A DNA stretch of 64,000 bases. Source: Actinoallomurus sp963799975 (lineage in GTDB: Bacteria; Actinomycetota; Actinomycetes; Streptosporangiales; Streptosporangiaceae). The notes beneath the pieces are model-generated. The model saw nothing but the letters and a program-made list of their open reading frames with translations, was not told where the DNA came from and did not search any database. Below, piece by piece: positions 1-9,236 of this stretch (positions within the stretch are counted from its first letter, which is position 1; each line of letters starts with the position of its first letter). The DNA lies in the NCBI GenBank assembly GCA_963799975.1, contig CAWCZF010000007.1, forward strand, positions 62,001 to 126,000, given 5' to 3'. The position numbers and the translations under genes were made by a program.

Positions 1-2363
1 CCGCGCCGGTGCAGCCGCAGCGCCTCGCGGTAGTGCTCGTACGCCTCGGTGTCGTCCCCGGCCAGGAGCGCGCGGCAGCGTTGCGACAGCGCGAGGCGTA
101 CGGAGTTGCGTGTGCTGGTCGCCCAGCGGTCGAAGACCTCCAGGGCCTGGAGCGCGCCCTCCCTCTCGTCGCAACGTACGGCGGCCTCGACGAAGTGCGG
201 TGTCGCCATCACGTGCACCACCGGGTGTGCGTGCCAGGTGCGTGCCATGAGCCGGATCCGCCCGGCGGCGTCCGCGGGGCGGTCCTCGATGAGTTCGAGG
301 CAGGCGAGCGCCCAGGAGGTGAACGCGCCGGGCCGTGCGAGCCCGCGCCGTACCGCGGCGTCCGACACCGCGTCGAGGCGCAGCCGCGCGGTGTCCCGGT
401 CGCCCTGGAGCGCGGCGAGCAGTGCCATCGTCGCGAGATGGTCGACGACGTGGTTCTCCTGGCCGGCGGCGCGTGCCAGGCGCAGCCCTTCGAGTGAGTG
501 CGCCGTGGCGGACGGATAGCGGCCGAGCCACAGGTCGGCCATGGCGAGGTAGGCCAGCGCCCAGGGCCGTACGGCGGCGTCCGGGCCGCTGCCGAGCCGC
601 ACCGCCTCACCGGCCAGCTCGTGCGTCCGCTGGTCGTCGCCGAGGATCAGCGCCGCCATGCTGGCCCACACCTTGGCGGCGCAGTCGTCCGTGGCCGCCG
701 CGAGCCGCACCGTACGGCGCAGTGGTTCGACCGCCTCGTGGTGACGCCCTCGGTACGTCGCGGCCATCCCCTCGAAGTGGGCGAAGAGCAGCTCGGTGTC
801 GGGGGGCTCGTGCCGCCGGCGCAGGGCCGCGGCGCGCTCCGCGATGGCCAGGTAACGCCGCAGCTCACCGGCCAGGCAACTCGCCTCGCCCGCGTACGCC
901 AGTGCGACGATCGCGCTCCGGCGGTCGTGGCCGGCGAGCCGGTCCGCCGCGTCGAGCAGCATCCGGCGGCCGGCGGCCGGGCGTCCGTCGCGCAGCTCGA
1001 TCTCACCGCGCAGCAGGTCGACGCGCCCGCAGAGGCCGCCCTGCCGTACCGCCGGGGCGAGCTGCCGCATGAGAGAGCGCGCGCGTCCGCTGCGGCCGCC
1101 CAGCCACGCGTCGGTCGCCGCCGCGAACAGCATGTTCGCCTGCTGGTCCCGGTCGCCGGTCAGCGTCGCGGCACGCTGCCAGGCGCGCGAGGAGTCGGTG
1201 TAGCGCCCGGCCGCCGCCGCCTCCGCCGCCGCCGCGCTCAGCTCGCCGGCGAGCCCCTCGTCGGCCGCGCACGCCAGCGCAGCGCGGTGCCAGACCCGGC
1301 GAGCACGCTGCCGGTCGTCGTCGAGGACCGTCGCGAGCAGCTCGTGCACGGCGTTGCGCTCGGCCAGCGGCGCGTCGGCGTAAACGGCGCTGCGAATGAC
1401 CGGGCTCGGCACGCTGATCGACTCACCGTCGACCCGCACCAGCCCCCACGCGCGTACGGCCTCGAGTTCGCGCAGGTCGAGGCGGTCGGCCTGGGCGGCC
1501 CTGGTCAGCGTACGGCCGTCGATGCGGTCGTCGGCGACGGCCAGGAGCGCCAGCCGCCGCGCGTCGGGCGACAGGCGGAAGTACCGCCGCCGGTACACCG
1601 CACGCAGCCGGCTCCCTGGCGGCAGGGTCTCCGGCGGCGGCTCCTCTCCGGAGAGCTGGCCGGGCGTCAGCGCGGCGGCCATCTCGACGAGCGCGAGTGG
1701 GTTGCCGCCGGTCAGCTCGGTGAGTGTCGCTGCCAGGTCCTCGGTGACGCTGACGGGGCAGCGGTCGGTGAGGACCTCGGTGCTCGCGATCTCATCCAGC
1801 GGCGGCAGCGGCAGGCGCGGGATCCCGGCGAGCCGGTCACGCTCGGGCGTCGTCACGTGCTCGTTGTGCGCGGCGAACAGCATGACCACCGGCGCGTCGC
1901 CGAGCCGCCGCGCGGCGAACGTCATCGCGTCGAGCGACGCGCGGTCCAGCCAGTGCACGTCGTCGGTCCAGCACAGGAGCGGTCCCGCCGAGCGCGCCGT
2001 CTCGGTCAGCAGGGCGTGTACGGCGGTGCAGAGCGTGAACGGGTCGACGGCGCCGCTCCCGTCGAACACCTGGCGGAGCGCCTCGGCCTGGCGTGCGGGC
2101 AGCCGCCCGATCCGGTCCGCCACCGGACCCAGCAGACGGTGCAGGCCCGCGGTCTCCAGGGCCGACTCCTGGCGGGTGCCGCGTATGACGAGCGTGCGGA
2201 CGCCGGGGCCGGCCCGGTGTACGGCGCACTCCAGCAGTGCCGTCTTCCCCATGCCGGGCTCGGCGAGGACGGACAGCGCTCCACCGCGCCCCGAACGAGC
2301 ACGTACGAGCAGTTCGTCCAGCACGGCGAGCTGGGCGTCGCGACCACGCAACACAACGGACAC
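1..2363 (-). CDS. LuxR-family ATPase transcriptional regulator, 3' end cut by window edge
   Basis: Large regulator of the LAL (large ATP-binding LuxR) type. About 787 residues are visible and the C-terminal end, where a LuxR helix-turn-helix is expected, lies left of position 1. Near the N-terminus is a Walker A motif (EPGMGKTALL), followed by a Walker-B-like segment (LLCWTDDVHWLD) and a long Ala/Leu/Arg-rich helical region of TPR type. I chose the GTG at 2363 because it opens MSVVLRGRDAQL, the usual start just before the ATPase domain; GTG at 2354 is an alternative and no clear RBS separates them. It is divergent from the toxin-like gene to the right. Family assignment is firm; target genes are unknown. 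Confidence 0.8.
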   Translation of the reverse strand, partial: MSVVLRGRDAQLAVLDELLVRARSGRGGALSVLAEPGMGKTALLECAVHRAGPGVRTLVIRGTRQESALETAGLHRLLGPVADRIGRLPARQAEALRQVFDGSGAVDPFTLCTAVHALLTETARSAGPLLCWTDDVHWLDRASLDAMTFAARRLGDAPVVMLFAAHNEHVTTPERDRLAGIPRLPLPPLDEIASTEVLTDRCPVSVTEDLAATLTELTGGNPLALVEMAAALTPGQLSGEEPPPETLPPGSRLRAVYRRRYFRLSPDARRLALLAVADDRIDGRTLTRAAQADRLDLRELEAVRAWGLVRVDGESISVPSPVIRSAVYADAPLAERNAVHELLATVLDDDRQRARRVWHRAALACAADEGLAGELSAAAAEAAAAGRYTDSSRAWQRAATLTGDRDQQANMLFAAATDAWLGGRSGRARSLMRQLAPAVRQGGLCGRVDLLRGEIELRDGRPAAGRRMLLDAADRLAGHDRRSAIVALAYAGEASCLAGELRRYLAIAERAAALRRRHEPPDTELLFAHFEGMAATYRGRHHEAVEPLRRTVRLAAATDDCAAKVWASMAALILGDDQRTHELAGEAVRLGSGPDAAVRPWALAYLAMADLWLGRYPSATAHSLEGLRLARAAGQENHVVDHLATMALLAALQGDRDTARLRLDAVSDAAVRRGLARPGAFTSWALACLELIEDRPADAAGRIRLMARTWHAHPVVHVMATPHFVEAAVRCDEREGALQALEVFDRWATSTRNSVRLALSQRCRALLAGDDTEAYEHYREALRLHRR

Positions 2364-2623
2364 AATCGCCAGTTTTTGCCGCGAGAGTAAGGGATGGCAA
2401 GGCGCTCGGTCAGGAAAAGCGGAAACCGCACCGGACGGCCACGCCGTCTGCCGCGGTGGGACCGATGCCCGTATTCATAGTTGGAGCACTGTCTGTACGG
2501 TTAGGCTGCGGTTACTTGCGTCTGATCCCCGACCCGAAACTGGAGCGACGGTGCCTCTCGCAAGGACGCGGCCGCCCGTACCCGACGATTTCAGAGCTGA
2601 CCGAACATCGGATGGGGGCGATC

Positions 2624-5600
2624 GTGACCGGGTACACGGCGGTACCGGCGACCTGGGCGACGGCCGGTCCCGGGCTGGTCGGAGCGTCGGAGCGGATGGC
2701 GTCGGCGGTGGACGCGTTGTGTCATCGGCTGGCGTCCGCGGAGGCGTGCTGGGGCAACGACGACATCGGACGGGCGTTCTTCGACGACGACGGCGCGAAC
2801 GCGGGCTTCGGCACGACGCGGGACGCGGTGCTCACCGAACTGGCGGGCATGGTCAACGTGGTGCGCGTGACCGGTGGACTGCTGTCGCTGTCCGGCGGGA
2901 ACTACGCGGTGGCCGAAGAGGCGAGCACGATCGGCGCGAGTCCGCCCGCCGGCGTGGACCAGAACGCGGTCATGGCGGGCGATACGTACCGGCTGCCGCC
3001 GGTGTCGCCGAGTACGGGGGCGTCCGATCCCGCCCCGTCGCAGTGCGTGTGGGTCCTGCGGTTGCTGGAGTCGCTGGTCGTCGGATGCCAGTGGCCGGAC
3101 GGCAGCCTGGCGGGGATGTCGGCGATGCGGGACGCGTTCCGCTCCACCGGGACCACGATCGCCACCGTGGCACGCGAGGTCGAGAGTCATGTCGGCACGG
3201 TGACCGCGAACAACTCGGGCGTGGCCGCCGAGAGCTTCGCCTCGTACGCGGCGCTGCTCCAGGGTGACGGCGACGGAGGGGGCGGCCTGGAGTGGCTTGC
3301 GTCGGCCTGCACGTGGCTCGGCGACTGGTTCGACACACTGATCAGGCAGAAGCGGGCCGCCCGGTTGCAGGTCGAGCTGTCCTGCGCGTACCTGCTCGCC
3401 ATGTGGGCGTCGGCGCTGACGGTCTCGGCGTTCACCGCCGGAGGTTCGGTCGCCGGCGCCACCGTGGCCACCGAGGCCGAGGGCGTCGCACTCCGTCTGT
3501 TCCTGCGCCGGCTCGCACGAGCGGTGCTCCCGGCGGCGCGCAAGGGCGCGCTGTTCGGCATCGGCCTGGACACCGCCGGCCAGGCCGCCCGTTTCCACGA
3601 GGGTCTGCAGAAGGGCTTCGACCTCGCCGAACTCGGCAGGAGCGCCGGCGAGGGCGCGGTCGCGGGCGGAGTGATGGGCGGGGCCGGTTCGTGGGTCACC
3701 GCGTCTGGCCGCCCGTTCGCCACCGCGCTGGCCGCTTCCATGGAGGCCGGCGGGTTCAAGGGCGGCGCCGCCCGGTTCGTCTTCATGGGCACGACCGGGA
3801 CCGCGGGCAACGTCGCCGCTCAGGCCGTGTTCGACGGCGGTCACGTCGACCTCGCCCAGGCCGCCGAGTTCGGCTTCGGCATGGCGGGCATCGAGAGCGC
3901 CAAGGGAGTGGGAAAGGCGGTCGCGAACCGCCTGCACGGCGACCGGCCGCCGCTCGGCGCCTTCGCGCCCGCCGAGTCGTCCGCGGATCCCGTCCTGCCG
4001 CCGGCCGATCGCCGGGTCACCGTGGTCGGCGACGATCAGGTCGACGTCCAGACGGGACCGGCCGCCGGTCGCCACGACCCCGTCACGGATGACGGGGCAC
4101 CGGGCTCTCCGTCGTCCGGCATCGGGCTCGCCGGCGCACACGTGACCGGCGGTCACGAGGAGTTCGCACCGCAGGCCGTACGGGCCGAGTCGACCGGCGG
4201 GGCTGGGGCGGTGTTCCACGCCGACACCGAGCCGGCTCTCCTCTCCGACCCCGCGCCGCCCGCCGCCGACCTGATGCCCGGTCAGGCCGGGGCCGGCCGG
4301 CCGAGCATCGCCGACCTGCTCGGCGGCGAATCTCCGCCCACGGGCCGAGCCGTCCCCGCCGCGCACCCGGCCGCCGTGGACCAGCACCTTGCCGGCGCGA
4401 GCGCACACGTGACCGACGGCCCGGCGGCACGCGACCTATCCGCCCCTCGCCAGGTCGACGGCGCGCCGCGTACGGGAGCAGACCTGGAGCCGCCGGGAGT
4501 GACCGGTACGGCGGGCCGGGACGCCCCGCCGACCGCCGATGCCGCGGACGTCTCGCCACCTGCGCACAAGGGCGTGCCGCGGGCGAACACCGCGGAGCCG
4601 ATCGCGCCGGTGCCGGGCCGGCACGGGGCGGACTCGCCCGCCCATCCCGGAGCGGGCGACCACGGCCCCGCACACCTCCTCGGCGCTGCCGGTTCGCATC
4701 CGCCCGACGTACCGCCGCTCACCATGGACTCGTTGCGGGCGAGCATGGAGACGGGTATCAAGGACACCCGTCCCCTACCCGGGGGCACCATCGCCGTGTC
4801 CGTGGACCTGGTGGTGTTCAACGACGGGCGGCGGGTCGTCGTGAAGGTCACCTCGCCCGTGGCAGTGGACGCCGAGGTCCTGAGCTCGCTCGTCGGCCGG
4901 GCGATCGACGCGCGCGTCCCTCGCGTGATCAAGGTCGACGACACCACGATCGTGATGAACTACGTGGACGGCGTCACGAGCCACGACTACAACCGGTACA
5001 GCTACGACCCCATTCCGGCGAACGCGCGGGACGGCCGGCTGCTCGGCGCGCTCGACGTTCTCGTCGACAACGGCGACCGCGGCGAGTTCAACTGGTTGAT
5101 CAACAAAATCGGCCGTATCTCGGGTTTCGACCACAGCGCCGCCTACGAGGGTTCCCGACGCGGAGCCGACCCCGACGACCGGTTCGCCGGGGACTTCGTC
5201 GAGTGGACGAGGTTGCCGTCCGGCCGGGTCGCCGTGCAGGTCAAGGATCACCCGTTGAGCCATCGGGACATCCAGTTCATGCGCGAGGCCATCGAGCCGC
5301 TCCGGCCGGCGTTCGAGAGACTGGGCCGTTCCACGTGGTACGACGTCACGATGGGCCGCCTCGACCGGCTCGACGAGCACGCCACTGGCACCGATCCGCT
5401 CTATGACGAGTCCGTTCTCTCCGGGGAGACCGCGGCGCCGCGCCCCGATCGAACGGGGAGTGCCCTCGCCGACGTGGGCCGGCCGGACCCGTTGAGCCGG
5501 GACGCGCTGCTCGGACTCGGCGAACACCTGCCTGGTCGCACCGAGCACCCGGTCCCGTCCGGTCGGCCGGACGGCGGTCAGTTGCCTCCCGCCGCACACC

Positions 5601-7159
5601 AGCCCGGCGTGGACGTACCCGTCGAGCGGCCCGAGTTCGCGAATCGCGCGGACATGGAGGCCGTACTCCGTGAGGCGGGGTACCCGGACACCGCTCCCGC
5701 GCCGGAGGTCCCGCCGCAGATCCTGCGCGACCTCCGCCCGGCCGACCTGGAGCGACCCGACGGCGGGTGGCCCGTGGATCCGACACGGCTGGCGGCCGAC
5801 CTGCACGAGACGCTGAGAGGCGCGCACGTCGACGGTGCCGAGACGCTCGCCCGGCTGCACGAGATGCGCCAGGACCCGGCCGCCGTACGACGTGTTGAGG
5901 CCGCCTACCGTCAGCTGGCGGGGCGGGACCTGCGACCGGACCTCGCCAGGGCGCACGCCGAAGGCCGGCTGGACCTGGACCCGCGGCCCTATCTCCCGCA
6001 CCTGCTGCCCGACGCGTACACGGCCGCCGGATCGCGACGCTCCGCCGAGGTGGGCGACCCCGCGTTCGCCGAGCGGCTCGGCCGCGCGATCGAGGCGGGC
6101 GACGGCGCGGCCGTGAGCGACCTGCTCGGCCGCACCGGTCGCGTGCCCGAGAACAACTGGCGGCTTCAGGACGCCTACCGTGCCGTTCACGGCGCCGATC
6201 CGATCGAGCACATCCGCGACCGGTTCGGCCGCGCCGAGGCGGACTACCTCGCCCACCTCCTGGGCGAGGGGCGACTGGAGACCCAGGTACTGTCCGTCGA
6301 GGAGGTCGCGTCCGTCTACGAACGGCTCTCCCACGAGACGTTCGGTACCCAGCACGGCATCGACATGGGCGTGCTCTTCGGCGAGGGAGAGGGCTGCTCT
6401 GACCGCGCACACCGGATGACGATGAAGCTTTCGGAGTGGGGGTTCTCCTCGCGCAAGATCTTCGCCGTACGTACGGCGCCGCTGCTCAGCGCCCGCTCCG
6501 CGATGCCGGCGGGGGTGACGGCCGGCTGGGCGTTCCACGTCGCACCGGTCGTACGGGTCCGGCACGAGAGCGGCCAGGTGTATGAGGTCGTCATCGATCC
6601 CACGCTGAGACGCGGTGTACTCGGCGTCGACGACTGGCTCGGTCTGATGGGCGTGGGCCGGAGCGACTACCTTCGGTTCGACACCGACGGCACACTGAAC
6701 GAAGGGCTGCGCCAGACCCTTCACGACATGCTGCGCACCGAGACGCTGAGGAGCGAAACCGCGCTCGTGTACACCACTCCGCAGGGGACGTACTGGCCGG
6801 ATGACCACACCGGCCAGTCGCTCCGGGACGCCTCCGCGGTGGCGCGGCAGCACCAGTCGGCGGCGGAGCACCTGACGCGCGTCTCCGAAGCGCACGAACT
6901 CGGTCTACGGATCATCCAGATCACGCGGGGCAGCGGGTGGACGAGGCTCCTGCGGTCGGCGCGGGCCGTCGCCGACCTGGTCCTCGGCGATCCGTCGTTC
7001 CGTACGCTGCTCGAGGACGCGCGTGCGGGCCGGCCCTGGCCGCCCGCCGTCGTGACGACGACCGGGCCCCGCGGCGCGCCGCTCCCGTCGGCGGTCGCCA
7101 AGCGTGCCTATGACCTCATCAGATCGACCGCCGAGCCCGCCTCCGAGCCGCCGGGCTGA
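2624..7159 (+). CDS. Polymorphic toxin-like protein with kinase-like and protein-glutaminase-like domains
   Basis: About 1,511 residues from GTG 2624 (purine-rich GGGGGCG six bases upstream; ATG 2612 also possible). The first ~110 residues resemble a WXG100/ESX-type helical leader (CWGNDDIGRAF), followed by a segment with hydrophobic stretches (~250-420) and a long Pro/Ala-rich linker. Around residues 700-880 a fold resembling PI3/4-kinase or HipA-like kinases shows DNGDRGEFNW (~812) and GFDHS (~833), the spacing of catalytic and metal-binding loops. Around 1240-1340 a protein-glutaminase-like domain has a Cys-His-Asp triad: Cys1258 in GCSDRAH, His1305 in AFHVAP, Asp1325 in VIDPTL. The 20-residue His-Asp spacing matches known protein-glutaminases. 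I infer a secreted effector acting on proteins of a rival or host, with the gene immediately downstream a candidate partner. Confidence 0.7.
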   Translation: MTGYTAVPATWATAGPGLVGASERMASAVDALCHRLASAEACWGNDDIGRAFFDDDGANAGFGTTRDAVLTELAGMVNVVRVTGGLLSLSGGNYAVAEEASTIGASPPAGVDQNAVMAGDTYRLPPVSPSTGASDPAPSQCVWVLRLLESLVVGCQWPDGSLAGMSAMRDAFRSTGTTIATVAREVESHVGTVTANNSGVAAESFASYAALLQGDGDGGGGLEWLASACTWLGDWFDTLIRQKRAARLQVELSCAYLLAMWASALTVSAFTAGGSVAGATVATEAEGVALRLFLRRLARAVLPAARKGALFGIGLDTAGQAARFHEGLQKGFDLAELGRSAGEGAVAGGVMGGAGSWVTASGRPFATALAASMEAGGFKGGAARFVFMGTTGTAGNVAAQAVFDGGHVDLAQAAEFGFGMAGIESAKGVGKAVANRLHGDRPPLGAFAPAESSADPVLPPADRRVTVVGDDQVDVQTGPAAGRHDPVTDDGAPGSPSSGIGLAGAHVTGGHEEFAPQAVRAESTGGAGAVFHADTEPALLSDPAPPAADLMPGQAGAGRPSIADLLGGESPPTGRAVPAAHPAAVDQHLAGASAHVTDGPAARDLSAPRQVDGAPRTGADLEPPGVTGTAGRDAPPTADAADVSPPAHKGVPRANTAEPIAPVPGRHGADSPAHPGAGDHGPAHLLGAAGSHPPDVPPLTMDSLRASMETGIKDTRPLPGGTIAVSVDLVVFNDGRRVVVKVTSPVAVDAEVLSSLVGRAIDARVPRVIKVDDTTIVMNYVDGVTSHDYNRYSYDPIPANARDGRLLGALDVLVDNGDRGEFNWLINKIGRISGFDHSAAYEGSRRGADPDDRFAGDFVEWTRLPSGRVAVQVKDHPLSHRDIQFMREAIEPLRPAFERLGRSTWYDVTMGRLDRLDEHATGTDPLYDESVLSGETAAPRPDRTGSALADVGRPDPLSRDALLGLGEHLPGRTEHPVPSGRPDGGQLPPAAHQPGVDVPVERPEFANRADMEAVLREAGYPDTAPAPEVPPQILRDLRPADLERPDGGWPVDPTRLAADLHETLRGAHVDGAETLARLHEMRQDPAAVRRVEAAYRQLAGRDLRPDLARAHAEGRLDLDPRPYLPHLLPDAYTAAGSRRSAEVGDPAFAERLGRAIEAGDGAAVSDLLGRTGRVPENNWRLQDAYRAVHGADPIEHIRDRFGRAEADYLAHLLGEGRLETQVLSVEEVASVYERLSHETFGTQHGIDMGVLFGEGEGCSDRAHRMTMKLSEWGFSSRKIFAVRTAPLLSARSAMPAGVTAGWAFHVAPVVRVRHESGQVYEVVIDPTLRRGVLGVDDWLGLMGVGRSDYLRFDTDGTLNEGLRQTLHDMLRTETLRSETALVYTTPQGTYWPDDHTGQSLRDASAVARQHQSAAEHLTRVSEAHELGLRIIQITRGSGWTRLLRSARAVADLVLGDPSFRTLLEDARAGRPWPPAVVTTTGPRGAPLPSAVAKRAYDLIRSTAEPASEPPG

Positions 7160-7207
7160 CCGCCGACCGCAGACCGCCGACCGCAGATCGACAGGGAGAC
7201 CGATTCG

Positions 7208-7819
7208 ATGTCGCATCACCACGCGACCGACGTCCGCGCGGAATGGCACGGCGTGCTGCTCCGCCTCGCCGGCTGGCTCGCCGACGAGGACCTGACACGG
7301 GCACGCGCGTCCCTCGCCGCAGACCGGCTCGGCGAGGTCGCCGAAGTGGTCATGGCGGCGATCGGCACCGGGCTGGTGCCCTACTCCCCGCAGGACGCCG
7401 CGCGGCTGCGGAACCTGCTCGCCGCACACACCGACGACTCGTCGCTGGTCGACGCGGGTGTCCGGCAGAACCTGGAGACGCCGCCCTACGGGTTCGCTCC
7501 CGTACCGCCGTGGGGCATCGGGCCCAGCGTGGTCGACGAGGCCGACCACGCCGCGATGAACGCCGCCGCCACGGACCTGACCCGCCTGTGGCGCGTGTGG
7601 CGGTACCCGCCGACCGAACTACAGCCGATCCGCCGGGTCTACCTCGCCGAGGTCCGCCCGGACGCCGACCCCGCGCAGGTGACCGGCCGAATCCAGGAGG
7701 CCCTGACCCAAACGGGCGAGACCGCCCCGCAGGTCGAGGCCTATCCGCCCGGAACACGGCTGCCCGACTACCACCGCTCCGCACTCGCCCAGGCCGAGGC
7801 GCTCGACCTGCCACGCTGA
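7208..7819 (+). CDS. Hypothetical protein, possible immunity or partner of the upstream toxin-like protein
   Basis: 203-residue acidic, probably cytosolic protein with no signal peptide or membrane segment. It starts 48 nt after the toxin-like gene, with an AGGGAGA ribosome site before the ATG, so the two are probably co-transcribed. The first half is helical (WHGVLLRLAGWLADED), the second contains a conserved-looking core (WRVWRYPPTELQPIRRVYLAEVRPDA). I do not recognise the family. Position directly behind a toxin-like gene is the only reason for suggesting an immunity role; a secretion chaperone is equally possible. Confidence 0.55.
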   Translation: MSHHHATDVRAEWHGVLLRLAGWLADEDLTRARASLAADRLGEVAEVVMAAIGTGLVPYSPQDAARLRNLLAAHTDDSSLVDAGVRQNLETPPYGFAPVPPWGIGPSVVDEADHAAMNAAATDLTRLWRVWRYPPTELQPIRRVYLAEVRPDADPAQVTGRIQEALTQTGETAPQVEAYPPGTRLPDYHRSALAQAEALDLPR

Positions 7820-7917
7820 GAGCCGACGCGCTCTGACAATGCCGGATTCACCCGGACCTCGGGTACCGGGAGCGACGGCGGGTTCGCCCGTACTTATACC
7901 GAGATCCGGGAGGGACG

Positions 7918-8637
7918 ATGGCTCCGGCGATCGAAGCGCTCCTGTTCGACCTCGACGGCACGGTCATCGACCATGACACCGCCGCCGGAGTCGCGCTCGC
8001 CCGCGCGCTCCGAGGGCTCCCGGGCCTGCGCCAGGTCGACCACGCGCACGTACGGCGGCGGTGGAAGGACCTCGAGGACGTGGCGATGGAGCGCTACCTG
8101 TCCGGAGAGCTCACCTTCGCCGACCAGCGACGCCTGCGCGCGACCGGCCTCGCGGCGGAACTCGGCCTGGGTGCCTGGGACGCCCAGCAGGCCGATGCCT
8201 GGTTCGCCGGCTACCTGCGCCACTACGAGGACGCTTGGCGGGCCTACCCCGACGTACGGCCGGCTCTTGCCGCGTTCGCCGAGCGGCATCGCCGCCTGCG
8301 CATGGGCGTCCTCACCAACGGCGAGGCCGATCAGCAGCGCGCGAAGCTCCGCCGCGTGGGGCTCGCCGCCGAACTGCCCGTGGTCATCGTCTCCAGCGAG
8401 GCCGGCGCCGCCAAGCCGAGTCCGGAGATCTTCCACACGGCGTGCGTACGGCTCGGGCTCGCGCCGGCGAAGGTCGCCTACGTCGGTGACCGGCTTCGTA
8501 CCGACGCGGTGGCGGCCACGGACGCCGGGCTGTACGGCATCTGGCTGAACCGCCACGACGACCCCGCACCGACCTGGTCGCCGACCATACGGACCCTTGA
8601 GGAGCTTCCCGTCGTGCTGCGTGGGTTCCTCACGTGA
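7918..8637 (+). CDS. HAD-superfamily hydrolase
   Basis: 239-residue haloacid-dehalogenase-like phosphatase. Motif I is LLFDLDGTVID near residue 7, motif II is LTNGE around 131, the motif III lysine is in KPSPEIF near 163, and motif IV is YVGDRLRTDA near 182, so all four are present and the cap is inserted after motif I. Such enzymes dephosphorylate small metabolites (phosphoglycolate, pyrimidine nucleotides); substrate cannot be deduced. GGGAGG lies just before the ATG. It has 98 nt of its own upstream sequence, so it may not belong to the toxin-like unit. Confidence 0.85.
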   Translation: MAPAIEALLFDLDGTVIDHDTAAGVALARALRGLPGLRQVDHAHVRRRWKDLEDVAMERYLSGELTFADQRRLRATGLAAELGLGAWDAQQADAWFAGYLRHYEDAWRAYPDVRPALAAFAERHRRLRMGVLTNGEADQQRAKLRRVGLAAELPVVIVSSEAGAAKPSPEIFHTACVRLGLAPAKVAYVGDRLRTDAVAATDAGLYGIWLNRHDDPAPTWSPTIRTLEELPVVLRGFLT

Positions 8638-9236
8638 CGTGTCGCTTCGGGCGTGGTCGGGCTACGCGTCCTGATGAGGCCATCGAGGTCGGCGTGGACC
8701 ACCGTTGCGTACGCGTGCACATGTGCTGTCGGCTGCGTTCGGCAGGTCTTCGGATGTGACGCTGGTCACGACAGTGGGGTACGCGGGTCATCGTCGGTGC
8801 GGTCGGCGTGCTCCCGTGGCCGGTGGTGCGGTCGTCGCCTGGTCTCCGGGGCGACGGCCCCGCACATGGTGAGCGCTCGATATCGGCGGGCCGAGCACGG
8901 TCCGTCACGACGTGGTGAATCCGCAGCTCACGACTCCGGGCCTGATTTTCGGTCAGGACGATGGCGTGACCGGCCCGGTGAGATGCTCCTGGTCCCGGCC
9001 TCTGTGAGAGCCGCAGCGGACAAATCATTTCAAATCATGAAATAGATTGCCCTATTCCCTGTTTAACCAATACAGGTAAATGGTCGTCCCTAACGGGAAC
9101 GTGCCGTCATATTCAAGGCCGTCTATCCCCTCGCGGATAGCAATCCGTTCCCTTGCCGCCGTTGACGCGACCTGCATAAGCTCTAGCCGCTAGAGGTACT
9201 TCTCATAATGGCCGACGACCCACAGAAGGCCTACCA
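8638..9236. promoter_or_regulatory. Non-coding control region with three perfect inverted repeats
   Basis: No convincing gene in these ~600 bases; open frames here lack family resemblance. The last ~220 bases drop clearly in GC content. They hold perfect inverted repeats ATTTCA-N5-TGAAAT at 9027-9043, CTATCC-N6-GGATAG at 9123-9140 and CTCTAG-CCG-CTAGAG at 9181-9195, plus a weaker CCTGT-N9-ACAGG at 9058-9076. A -35-like TTGACG lies at 9162-9167. I read this as the promoter and operator region of the decarboxylase/PixA operon; the -10 element is unclear. Confidence 0.5.
9181..9195. promoter_or_regulatory. Palindrome, putative operator
   Basis: Perfect 6-3-6 inverted repeat CTCTAG-CCG-CTAGAG, 14 nt downstream of a TTGACG box and 41 nt before the GTG start of the decarboxylase. 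Its position over or just after the expected -10 region suits a repressor site. Confidence 0.4.

Noticed and set aside
498..2390. Long open frame of 630 codons on the + strand
   Set aside because: Antisense to the LuxR/ATPase gene; composition is a GC-rich shadow and the minus strand shows Walker A/B motifs.
4775..6895. 706-codon frame on the - strand
   Set aside because: Antisense shadow of the toxin-like gene, whose triad motifs are on the + strand.
8653..9045. 130-codon frame between HAD gene and decarboxylase
   Set aside because: No family resemblance, atypical codon use and overlaps palindromes of the control region.
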